A stretch of 64,000 nt of DNA from Lumbricus rubellus (taxonomy: Eukaryota; Annelida; Clitellata; Crassiclitellata; Lumbricidae), in contig OX243822.1 in assembly GCA_945859605.1 (NCBI GenBank), forward strand, positions 7,295,860 to 7,359,859. The letters are read 5' to 3'. The notes under the pieces are model-generated. The model was not told the DNA's origin and searched no databases. It saw only the letters and a list, made by a program, of their open reading frames with translations. Of the stretch, positions 21,127 to 30,604 are shown piece after piece; the first letter of the stretch is position 1, and each line of letters begins with the position of its first letter. Both the position numbers and the translations under genes were made by a program.

Positions 21127-24100
21127 TCTGTACATTTATCGAACAAAATGATATTTAGTTCCGATAAATCATCCAGATCTTTCATAACCAGAGTTTCATT
21201 CATAACTTCGTCAAATTCCTTTATCATTGAAACTTTTGTTGCTGCTACAATTAAGTCATCCACATGAATTGAAATATAAATCCATCCATCATCGTACTGT
21301 TTTGAATATAGACATAGATCATTATCACTTCTCTTGAATCCATTAGTGATAAGTACTTCATTGAGCTTTTTGTTCCATTCATTCGCTCCTTGCTTGAGTC
21401 CATATAAATTCTTTTCCAGTTTACAGACAACTTCTGCAGCGCCTTTCTGATATCCATCAGGTTGTTTCATGTACACTTCATGAGATAAATCTCCATTCAG
21501 GTAAGCTGTTTCCACATCATAGTGTTTTACCGTCATGCCTTTAAGTCCTGCTATGGTCAAGATAGTTCTCAATGTTGATGGTTTTGCCACAGGAGCAAAA
21601 ACTTCATCATAATCTTCTCCAAATTTCTGAGAATATCCTTGTGCAACTAAACGTGCTTTATATCTTGTTATATTTCCTTTTTCATCCCTTTTGATTTTGT
21701 AAACCCATTTACTACCAATTGCTGTTTTGTTTTCAGGTAGTTCTGTTAAGATCCATGTTCCATTTTCATTAAGGGATTTCATTTCTTCATCCATAGCTTT
21801 CCGCCAGGATTGTTGCTGTTTACAAGATATTGCTTCCTTATAATTTCTTGGTTCTGACTCAACCATTGTTACTTTATTAATTGTTTCAATTAACCTTTCA
21901 GCTGGTTTACCTTTGTTAACTCTTTCTGATCTCCTTAAGTTTATCTGTGAGTCTGTAGTTTCTGTATCCTGTTGAATTATTACCTCCTCTGGTAATTTGT
22001 GTGTTGGAAATTGAAAAATTTCATCATCAAAGTCTGAATTTGATGACTTCTCTTCAACATCAATGTCTGAATTACTCACTTCTGATAAATGTGGATCAGT
22101 CTCAAGAAATATCACATCTCTACTAATGTACACTTTGTCCGTGTTCACATCTAGTAGTCTGTAACCTTTTGTACCTTTTTCATAACCTACAAAAGTTAAT
22201 TTCTTGGCTTTGTCATCCAATTTCTGTCTTTTTTCTGCTGGAATTGCTACATAAGCTTTTGATCCGAATTTCTTAATGTAGCTTAGATTTGGTTTCCTTT
22301 TGTTCCATCTTTCAAAAGGAGTGCCTTCAATACCTTCAACTGGTAATCTGTTCTGTAAATGATTCGCTGTCATAATGGTTTCGCCCCAATATTTTAGCGC
22401 TAGATCTGCATCCTTTAACATACATCTTGTCATCTCAGTAAGATATCTGTTTTTTCTTTCAGCACAGCCATTCTGTTGAGGTGTATAGGGGGTTGTGAAT
22501 TCTGCTTGAATTCCTTCACTCTTCATGAATTTCTGTAACCTTTCGGCTGTATATTCCCCTCCTCTATCTGAACGAATTCTTTTCGGCGTTTTACCAAATT
22601 TTGTCTGGACATGCTTGACATACTCTTGTATTTTGTCAGGTACTTCAGATTTATTTGCCAATAAATACACTTCTGTATATTTACTGTGATCATCAATCAT
22701 CGTCATGAAATATCTTTTCCCACCTGGTGTTGTTATCTGCATTGGTCCACAGACATCTGTATGTATTAAGTCTAGAATTTCAGCTGACTTGGAATCTGAC
22801 TTCTTTGGGATAGACTTTCTTGTCATCTTTGCTTCAATACAACATTCACATACACCTGAGAATTTACACGGCTTGATGACGATCCCTGATACTTTATTCT
22901 GATTCACCATGTTCTGTATAGCTTTTGAATCTCTGTGTCCCATTCTGTTGTGCCAAACGTGTATGCAACCTGTGCAACTTTGTGCAACCTGTGCAATATG
23001 GGTTTGCTTTACTTTATTTGTTTGTTCAGAGATCCTCACTTCAAACAAATCATTTTTGTCATCTGCAATTGCTATTGTTTCTCCATCCTTTATTATGATG
23101 CATTTGTTTTCTTTGAAAACCACTTCACAACCTTTATTGACAAGTTTCTTTACTGATAGTAAATTTCCTTTCAATTGTGGAACGTACAAGACTTCACACA
23201 ATTTTGCAACATGTATCTCTCCATTTTCCTTTATGAAATTAATCATTACCTCACCACTTCCTGCAGTTTGAATCTTCCGACCATCAGCGAGAAAAACTTC
23301 ACTTTTATACTGTCTGTTAATGTTCAAGAAGAAATTTCTGTTACTGCACATGTGTGTTGTTGCACCTGAGTCAACATGCCAAATACAACTGATGTCTTTT
23401 TCGTATGCTTTAAGACATGTATGTGCTACTTTTTCTGGAGGTTTTTCTTCAATGAAATTTTCTCTCAATGTTTTTGCCACATGGTCTGTGTTTCTTTCTT
23501 TCCACTGGATGTACTTCCTGCAATCTCTTTTTATATGGTTAGGCTTTTTACAGAAAAAACATGTGCGAGATTCTTTAGGATTTGTTACTGGTTTTGTTGC
23601 TTTAAAAGCCTTTAATTCTTGTCCTTTATGTGTTGCGAAATTACTTGTCCTTCTTGCAGACTCTTCAAGCAATTTTCCTTTGACTAATTCCACAGTCAAA
23701 TCATCTTCAGGTCTGCTTTCTAATGCTGTAATCAGTGTCCCATAACTTTCTGGAAGACTACTGAGGAAGAAAGCGACTGTTAAATGCTCTGCCAACGTTT
23801 CACCCAACGAAGTAAGCTGGTCGATTAAATTCTCCATTTCTGCAAGATGGTTTTGCATATCGCCATGCTCTGTTAACTTTAATGCACACAGTTTCCTTAA
23901 TAAATTTACTTTACTGGACAGTGTTGCCTTTTGGTGATACTTTTTCAGTTCTTCCCATGAACCCTTTGCCGTAGTTTGCTTTCTTATTAGATGAAGTTGA
24001 TTATCTTCAACTAACAAGCCTATCGTGGCTCGTGCTTTTCCATCTTTACTTTGCCACGCTTCCGTAATAGGATTAGGAGTTTCTTTAATGACAGTGTCCC

Positions 24101-24194
24101 ACAAATCCTCTTTAATTAACAGGAGTTCAACTTTAAACTTCCACGTTTGATAGTTCTGATTATTCAACTTTGCGATTTTACCTTTATCCGTCAT
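21114..24194 (-). CDS. copia Gag-Pol polyprotein, C-terminally truncated
   Basis: I take the start at the ATG at 24194 (MTDKGKIAKLNNQNYQTWKF), which matches the usual copia Gag beginning; an upstream Met 26 codons earlier adds only leader-derived residues. Order from this Met: Gag UBN2-like domain; zinc knuckle CFFCKKPNHIKRDC (212-225); aspartic protease DSGA (275-278); GAG-pre-integrase; integrase with D480, D543 and E579; Ty1-type reverse transcriptase with the catalytic V-D-D (978-980). The frame ends 46 residues after V-D-D in unrelated residues, about 350 residues short of a usual copia polyprotein, so the thumb/connection and RNase H are gone. Gag, PR and IN appear intact; reverse transcription should not be possible from this copy alone. 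Confidence 0.93.
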   Translation of the reverse strand: MTDKGKIAKLNNQNYQTWKFKVELLLIKEDLWDTVIKETPNPITEAWQSKDGKARATIGLLVEDNQLHLIRKQTTAKGSWEELKKYHQKATLSSKVNLLRKLCALKLTEHGDMQNHLAEMENLIDQLTSLGETLAEHLTVAFFLSSLPESYGTLITALESRPEDDLTVELVKGKLLEESARRTSNFATHKGQELKAFKATKPVTNPKESRTCFFCKKPNHIKRDCRKYIQWKERNTDHVAKTLRENFIEEKPPEKVAHTCLKAYEKDISCIWHVDSGATTHMCSNRNFFLNINRQYKSEVFLADGRKIQTAGSGEVMINFIKENGEIHVAKLCEVLYVPQLKGNLLSVKKLVNKGCEVVFKENKCIIIKDGETIAIADDKNDLFEVRISEQTNKVKQTHIAQVAQSCTGCIHVWHNRMGHRDSKAIQNMVNQNKVSGIVIKPCKFSGVCECCIEAKMTRKSIPKKSDSKSAEILDLIHTDVCGPMQITTPGGKRYFMTMIDDHSKYTEVYLLANKSEVPDKIQEYVKHVQTKFGKTPKRIRSDRGGEYTAERLQKFMKSEGIQAEFTTPYTPQQNGCAERKNRYLTEMTRCMLKDADLALKYWGETIMTANHLQNRLPVEGIEGTPFERWNKRKPNLSYIKKFGSKAYVAIPAEKRQKLDDKAKKLTFVGYEKGTKGYRLLDVNTDKVYISRDVIFLETDPHLSEVSNSDIDVEEKSSNSDFDDEIFQFPTHKLPEEVIIQQDTETTDSQINLRRSERVNKGKPAERLIETINKVTMVESEPRNYKEAISCKQQQSWRKAMDEEMKSLNENGTWILTELPENKTAIGSKWVYKIKRDEKGNITRYKARLVAQGYSQKFGEDYDEVFAPVAKPSTLRTILTIAGLKGMTVKHYDVETAYLNGDLSHEVYMKQPDGYQKGAAEVVCKLEKNLYGLKQGANEWNKKLNEVLITNGFKRSDNDLCLYSKQYDDGWIYISIHVDDLIVAATKVSMIKEFDEVMNETLVMKDLDDLSELNIILFDKCTEIRN

Positions 24195-24354
24195 CTTTAT
24201 TCTTTCGGAGAAAAGAAATAAACAACTGCTTCTTGCATTTCTGTCACGTCGAAGAGAACAGTCACATGTCACGCTTTACCGCGTAGTTGACCGGATTTTC
24301 CTTATTAAAGTATCGCATCCTAAACTCTTTTACTCTTTGAGATCATCTTGTGCA

Positions 24355-24368
24355 CTGGGCCCATAACC
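24355..24368 (-). promoter_or_regulatory. copia primer binding site (initiator tRNA-Met half-molecule type)
   Basis: Directly inside the 5' LTR the minus strand reads GGTTATGGGCCCAG, complementary to the anticodon arm of initiator tRNA-Met rather than to the tRNA 3' end. This is the Drosophila copia type of priming by a 5' half-tRNA. The plus strand CTGGGCCCATAACC equals the tRNA sequence. Confidence 0.9.
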
Positions 24369-24563
24369 TGTTAAGAAACGAAGCTGATGACACTTATAAG
24401 TAAGAGATTTAATATGATTAATGACAGAAATGTCTCAGAACTCAAACGCCATTAGACCTCCTTGCACGGAAGCTTAGTCAAGAACTAAGGAACAAGAACA
24501 TCCGACTATACAACAGTAGAGTCAACATAGTCGTTACTATAGCGCCACTTATAAAGTTCAACA
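24369..24563 (-). repeat. copia 5' LTR (in element orientation)
   Basis: Identical by eye to 20767-20961. It is flanked outside by the CTACA duplication and inside by the primer binding site. Confidence 0.95.
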
Positions 24564-25079
24564 CTACATGCTTGAATGACGCAGGTCTCTGAAAGCTGAG
24601 CACAACAATATTTAACTATATTACGAATATTGGGTTGTATATTATGTATCTGGGCAATGAATACAAGACGCTTAACTAAAACTCTTTAGTTAGGCCTATA
24701 GATTGTCTGCGTGTTGTGGAACCATAATAATAATTATTTTTTATTATTGTGGAACCAAAACTATGCAGGAGATTGCTACTGCGTTTGCCTTTCACATTTC
24801 TCCGTATCCGTGACTGGGCTGGGAGCGCCTCTGAGTAGGCTTTAAGGGGCGCTATATAAATCTCTGGAATTAATGAATCAGGTCAGAATTTACAGTGCAC
24901 TCTCAGGTCACAAATGAATACTATTGTTCTCTTGGGTTTACAACTTACATAGACCTTTGTCGTTCATAGATGTCGCATCAGAGACTTGATTTGGAATGGA
25001 AATGAAATGTACAGTATAGCCTAATAGGTATGCAGACGCATATTTTCGGCACTATAATATTGGAGTAGAATAACTGGGC

Positions 25080-25410
25080 TGAAACTGATATCAGGAGCGA
25101 CAAGAACTTTTGACACAATGTCATGCCTGTTACTGCTCTCTGTAGTGTTTGCACTCTGCTGCTTTTCACTGTGTATCGCCATGACATTTTCGCGAGCAAA
25201 GATCATCCGATGTCGAGGACTTTACATGCTGTGTACATATTCTTGAAAAACCGTAACCCATAAACCTTACTTGCTTTCGGCCGCACAGAGTTAAGTAGCC
25301 AGAGAATCATTATTATAATGTTTAGTTATACACTACGAATTTAAGTAGCTTCTTTGCGGCCCACTTCAAATAGGTCTAGTATTATATCGCTGCGTCATTG
25401 CGCACAATAA
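25080..25410. repeat. Dispersed repeat R, longest copy
   Basis: Blocks TTTGCACTCTGCTGC, CGCCATGACATTTTCGCG, TGTACATATTCTTGA and TTGCTTTCGGCCGCAC appear in the same order, degraded, at 18460-18640 and 59940-60100. The distal part GTAGCTTCTTTGCGGCCC...CTGCGTCATTGCG recurs at 28120-28175. No coding capacity. I could not assign a class. Confidence 0.5.
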
Positions 25411-25444
25411 TATTATGTAGTCGTATAACCTATGTGAAGACTTA

Positions 25445-27178
25445 GGTGTCCGGACAATTCGGAGTCGGACAATTCGGAGTCGGACAATTTGAAGCGGACA
25501 ATTCGGACACGGACAATTCGGAGCGGACAATTTGGAGCGGACAATTCGGACCGGGCATTTCGGAGACGGACAATATTATTAGGAGTGCATATATATATAT
25601 ATATATATATATATGAATCGTGAACTGCTAAGAGAGTAAGAGGCGCTTGATGATGGTTCTCTGCCCGAAGGCAGGTTCATTGGCTTTACGCCCCTGGGGT
25701 ATGAGATGAGTGAGGTGGTTTCCCATTGCCTTCCCCACAGACAATGATGGGTAAGCAACTTGCCCAAGGTCGCTCCGCTGGAGCTTGCGCCCCTGAGTTC
25801 CACACGTACTAGTCCGAAATCATCATCATCAGTCCTTTGCGTGCAGTTCTGCACATCGGGCAATGCAGCTCCTCCATTCTTCCCTGTCCATCGCCAGTTG
25901 AATCACCTCGTCCCATGTCATGTCCATGCATTTAAGATCTCCCTTGATGGTTTCTGTCCAGTTTTTCCTTGGTCTGCCTCTTCCGCGCCTTCCCTCCGGA
26001 GTCCAGTTCATCACTTGTTTTGCTATCCTGGCTTCATCCATGCGTATCACATGACCCATCCATTTTAATCTTCTCTTTCTGATGGTGTTCTCCATGGTCT
26101 CCTGACCAGCTATTTCCCTTATGGTGGTGTTTTTTACTTTGTCTCGCCAAGAGACGTGCAGGATTTTTCTGAGCCACCTGTGGTGCGCCGCCTCTAATCT
26201 TTTCCTGTTTGTCACCGTCATTGGCCACGTTTCCGCTCCATACAGTAGTGTACTCATGACCACTGCTTCGTACAGTCGGATTTTGACCTTTAAACTGCAT
26301 CCACTTGTTTTCCAGATCTTCTCCAATCTTCCAAATGCTGCGCTTGCTTTCCCAATTCGCTTTCTTATTTCTTCATCACAGCTGCTGTCCGCTCTGATTG
26401 AACTTCCGAGGTAGCAAAAAGTGTCTACCATATCCAGCTCTTTGTTCTCTATCGTGATCTTTTCCGTTCCTTGCCAGTTTCCTATCTTCATGATCTTCGT
26501 CTTTTCTGCATTTATGGCCAGACCCACTTTTGCTGCCTCCTCCTGAACTTTGGATGTCAGCGTCTTCATTCCATTCCATGTGTTATCAAGCAGGGCAATG
26601 TCATCGGCAAAGTCTATGTCTGCCAATCTGCCTCCGTTTATCCATCGCATTCCGGTGTCATTATCCTTTGTTGCTCTCTTCATCACCCAGTCCACCACCA
26701 GCGCAAAGATCAACGGTGACAGGACGCATCCCTGTCGCACTCCTGTCATTATCTGGAACCATTCTCCTATCTTCCCCCCATACCTCACAGCGCATCTGCT
26801 GCCGTCATAGAAGCTCTTCATGATGTTTATCATTTTGTCCGGTATTCCATATGTCTTGACTATCTTCCAGATGGATTCCCTATGTACACTGTCGAAGGCC
26901 TTCCTGAAGTCGATGTAGTTAATCAGAATAGGTGTTTGCCACATCAGGGCCTTTTCTATGATCTGTCGAAGCGTGAAGATGTGTTCGCAACAAGATCTTC
27001 CTAGTCCGAAATAGGCGTATCTAAATATCTGAATGTCAACTCCCAACCTTATTGTCCGCTCCAAATTGTTTCGGTCCGAATTTTGTTCTCGCCAGAATTT
27101 ACTCCGAATTGTCTGTCTTCGTATTGTCCGCTCCGAATTGTCTTCTCCGAATTGTCCGGTCCGAATTGTCCTGGAACC
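25445..27178. mobile_element. TU-like foldback element with a LINE inside
   Basis: The inverted arms 25445-25573 and 27047-27178 are arrays of units around GGACAATTCGGAG. The ends are GGTGTCCGGACAATTC and (complement) GGTTCCAGGACAATTC. The flanks carry an 8-bp duplication AAGACTTA (25437-25444 and 27179-27186). The space between the arms is filled by a 5'-truncated LINE in minus orientation with a (TA)n end. Either a LINE inserted into the foldback element or the element captured it; there is no clear LINE target duplication. Confidence 0.85.
25829..27030 (-). pseudogene. LINE reverse transcriptase, 5'-truncated but open
   Basis: About 400 open codons: from the RT block GRSCCEHIFTLRQIIEKA, through YIDFRKAFDSVHRE, TGVRQGCVLSP, the catalytic IDFADDIALL (F-A-D-D), the thumb, MSTLLYGAETW, RRLKWMGHVIRMD, to the tail GRRGRGRPRKNWTE and DREEWRSCIARCAEL. 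The endonuclease and first RT blocks are missing; the first ~12 codons from the Met at 27064 are foldback-arm sequence. It lies inside the foldback element 25445-27178, with a 3' region to about 25590 ending in (AT)n. APE-type non-LTR retrotransposon; clade not assigned. The preserved catalytic frame suggests a young copy, but it cannot be autonomous. Confidence 0.85.
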
Positions 27179-28181
27179 AAGACTTAGGCCTAATGGCGAA
27201 TGTTTAGTAACTCACAATGACGCTGGGTGCGTACAATTGCGTTCGCTCGTGAATAAGCTGGTGCCTTGTGCTTGGCTATTGAGTGGCGTTTTAGAAGTTT
27301 AAAGTTCACGATTCCGATTGCAATAACGATTACAATGGCGTTTGAGACTATAATCGCTCCTATCAGCAACAATGGCATTTCTCACGTTAACTCTCACCCC
27401 TGATTACTCGAGACTGGAAGTTTCTCTTTCAATGAGAGCTTGATTGTCGAAGCCTGTTGCTGTTTAACGCAACTGTGTCATATCAAAGAAGATTAGTGTC
27501 GCCCTCCTCCTTTCACCAGGCAAAGTATGCTGTTCCGCACGTAGGCCCTAGGCCTATAATTTAAAAATAAATTAGTACCAGTTCGACTTTTTCAGGCTAC
27601 TGGAGTGAAATATCTTGAATTTAACGCATAAAGTATGAATAAATTCCAAATACTGGCGGAGTTAAAATTCGTTGTATACTTGCTCTTGCAGAGGTGAAGA
27701 TCTCACTAATTTCGTAAATTGAATGGCGATTACACAATTTACACTGATCACTAAAGTGTCGATTATGATGATGATGATGATCCTGCTAGTGTTCATGATG
27801 ACGGTGACAGCGATGATAAAAGTAAGATTCAGCCTCCCTTCGAAGAAAGATTTTTTTAATCGGCTTCAGTCGACCTTAAGGAGGGGTATTGTCATGGAGA
27901 GATCGAATTAATATTGTCAATAGTTTGCTACGCTTATAAAAATAAGACACTTTTAAGTCGCTTCATATTGTATTTTCAAAGCGACATTGTTGGGATTGTC
28001 GTGTTAATTCTTATCACACGTCTTACAGAAAACCTAAAAAGAAGAACGAGTCAACGAAAACTGTTATTGAGATTTTAATACGAACGGTGAGAACTCATAT
28101 AAGAAAGTCAGCATCTTCCTTAATTAGCTTCTTTGCGGTCCTCTTCAAAGAGACCCACTTCTGCGTCATTGCGTATGATAA

Positions 28182-28652
28182 TCTATATAAATAAAAATGA
28201 AACTTTCCAATAGTTCGTAACAGGATCACGCCCAAAGTTACGCACCGATTGTTTTGAAAATTTACCAAAACCTTCCATTCCAATAGCACCGTGTCTTAAT
28301 ATTTTTTTCCACCCAAAAAACCCAATCTTTTCCACAAAAAGTGAACTTTTCTATCCGCTCGACCGCCATTTGCAAATTCAACAAAACACCAGGGCTGCCA
28401 GATTTTGCCTCTAAACACAGCAGACGAAACATGATTGAGGTCGCGTGCTGTGACGTCATAAGCGATTAATTTCCCAAAGCGGCCTTTCATCATTATTCGG
28501 CTCTATCCGATGTCAGAAATGGACGGTGTGACGGAAGAAGAGAGCGGGACGAAGAGGGTGGGGAGGGAGCGGAGGGGGAGGAAAAAGGGGAGGGGAGGAA
28601 AGGGGAGGGGAGGTCTTTTCTGCCACAGCAACGCGTGGCCGGGTACAGCTAG
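28182..28652 (+). mobile_element. Helentron-like non-autonomous rolling-circle element, copy 1
   Basis: It begins TCTATATAAATAAAAATG and ends CGGGTACAGCTAG, inserted between A and T without target duplication: the TC...CTAG rule of Helitron-type elements. Just inside the 3' end is a purine tract (28545-28615) of GGGGA/GGGAGG units. The interior aligns closely with the inverted copy at 55797-56639. No Rep/helicase coding. Confidence 0.85.
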
Positions 28653-28659
28653 TATTAAT

Positions 28660-30180
28660 AATAATAATGTAAATTTCATTAAATTACGACAGTCAAGACG
28701 ATTCATTGCGTTTATTGTATGTATGTGCACTTGTTATAGCACCACTTCAAGAATCTAATCAAAAGCGATCCCAGTTACAGCGCGGACACTGAATCGGAAA
28801 CCCCCGGCAATTCTCACCATGATGAAAGTGTGCAGAACGAATGAACGCCTAAGTCTCCAAGACTACTTAGTGCTTTCAGTTCCATTGTATGATGAGACGA
28901 CTTTGACAAGTGGTTCATGGTTCCAATTACTTATTACCGGTGTTTTGTCGCCATCATCATTCGCGTGGACCCATGTAGCCTACCATATGTATTCAAACTA
29001 TCTGATATTTCCAGCTCATGCAATACCACAGATACCTGGTGCGTGTGTCTGGACCATGGATCAAGCGTAACTATGATGGTTCATGCGCTGTGCAGCTATA
29101 TTGGGAACAGGAACAGGACATTAAAGATGATGCCATCATCCCAGGATGAGAATCCGTACGTGTGGGCAAGGTTCACCCATAGGCGACATCCATTTCTTTG
29201 TTCATTGCTTTGCTTACTAACGCTGTAAATTATGTTCTTATCCTGCCAGCCTACAATAGCAAGCATAATTATTGTGAAACTAATACGGACCCTACATGCT
29301 CAATCAAAACTGTTATGGTTTATTGTTTAGGTCTTAACAGCATTTAATTTTAATCTAATTAAAAGCCACCGGACTACTAGAAGATAATAAAGAGTTAAAT
29401 AGACAAATGGAGACGTTACAAGTAGACATTTGTTTTGCGTACGTACATTTTGTCGAGACCCCTCCCAGGTCTCCCTCCACCATACGTAAAACCGACTAAA
29501 CCCTGTGACCTTTCCCCTCCCTGCGAAATGTTTAGATTATTGTTGGATATGGACCGTCCATAAGACCACAGTTATATTTGAGCGAGTTCCCTTAATCGTG
29601 TAAGTGAGGGTATGCAGAATGGATCTGTAAAAAGAACGCCTACATGGAAGAATAACCATAACAATAGTCATAAATTTATTGAGCCAAAAGCAAACAGTGT
29701 AACACCTCGTCAAAAATAAGAACAAGAACTTACTGTTGGTCACAAAAGGAACACATAGGGCCTAATATTATAAGACTGCACAGAGTCCCGCTGCTTAGGG
29801 CTACGTAATGTATTATGTAGGCATACATACCTGGTTCCAAATAATAATAATAATAATATTTCTTTATTTGTTCAACAATCCGGTTAACAGACCTAAGCAG
29901 TTGCAGTGTACAGTTAAGCAGTTATAGTAATTTGCATCAATCAAGTCTACTAACAGAACAGACAGCCTGTAGTACAACGGCGCTAATAGCAGCCTAAATA
30001 TCGCGTATGATACACGGTACGTCGGTACACCGTATATCCTACGACGGCTTAGTGAATCGATCTTCATGCCAGTGTGTTGTCCAGTGCGCCACCGCCCACC
30101 CCCGTTGGTTTAAAAAGGTTATTTAGCTACATTCATATTAAAAGTATTTATCACGTGTGTAAAGTAGGCTATTAGCATTA
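28660..30180. other. Intergenic stretch downstream of VLIG copy D
   Basis: AT-rich sequence, a short ATA repeat (about 29840-29860) and several short ORFs of 60-100 codons without recognisable motifs (for example 28819-29070, +). I see no supported gene. Confidence 0.5.
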
Positions 30181-30189
30181 TTATAGTAT

Positions 30190-30345
30190 AGAACGTCAAA
30201 TCTTAACTAAGAAAGCATTCGTTCATAACTATGCTAAGTATTTTAATACATTTTGTAATAATAAAAATTATTGTGTAAAAAACAACCCTTAACTAAGCAA
30301 ATGTTCATTCCCATGCTAAATATCTGAATACATTTGCAATTAAAA
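30190..30345. repeat. Degenerate tandem duplication, unit about 90-100 bp
   Basis: CTTAACTAAG..CATTCGTTCAT..ATGCTAAGTAT..AATACATTTTG is repeated about 90 bp on as CTTAACTAAG..ATGTTCATTC..ATGCTAAATAT..AATACATTTGC. It lies about 260 bp past the 3' end of VLIG copy D. Confidence 0.65.
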
Positions 30346-30604
30346 GCGTTATAAGACTTAGTGTCGGCTCTTCTTTGTCCATGCATATAGTTTTTTAATT
30401 TTGCTTAAGAAATTCTATTATTTGCACAACAATGATCCAATTTATAATCAACATTCTCGAAATATTATCGGAAAATCTTAAAGCAGCATACAGAAAGCTG
30501 TCAATAACATGTAGGCTATAATTGAATATCTTATAACCTTGATGATTCCAGAGTTTCGTCACATGACAGCCTAATCGTTGTGCCTTAGAATAAGTCGGCG
30601 ATTA

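Larger units (their letters stand above)
20767..24563 (-). mobile_element. Ty1/copia-type LTR retrotransposon, internally deleted
   Basis: The 195-bp LTRs are identical by eye (20767-20961 and 24369-24563), start TG and end CA, and are flanked by a 5-bp duplication CTACA (20762-20766 and 24564-24568). The primer binding site and polypurine tract are intact. The polyprotein runs on the minus strand. The element is 3.8 kb against roughly 5 kb for a full copia, because the RT C-terminus and most of RNase H are missing. Identical LTRs point to recent insertion, so the deleted form was probably mobilised in trans or deleted after insertion. Confidence 0.95.

Noticed and set aside
28819..29070. 83-codon ORF as a host gene
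   Set aside because: No recognisable motif, no homologue within the window, and length expected by chance in this many frames.
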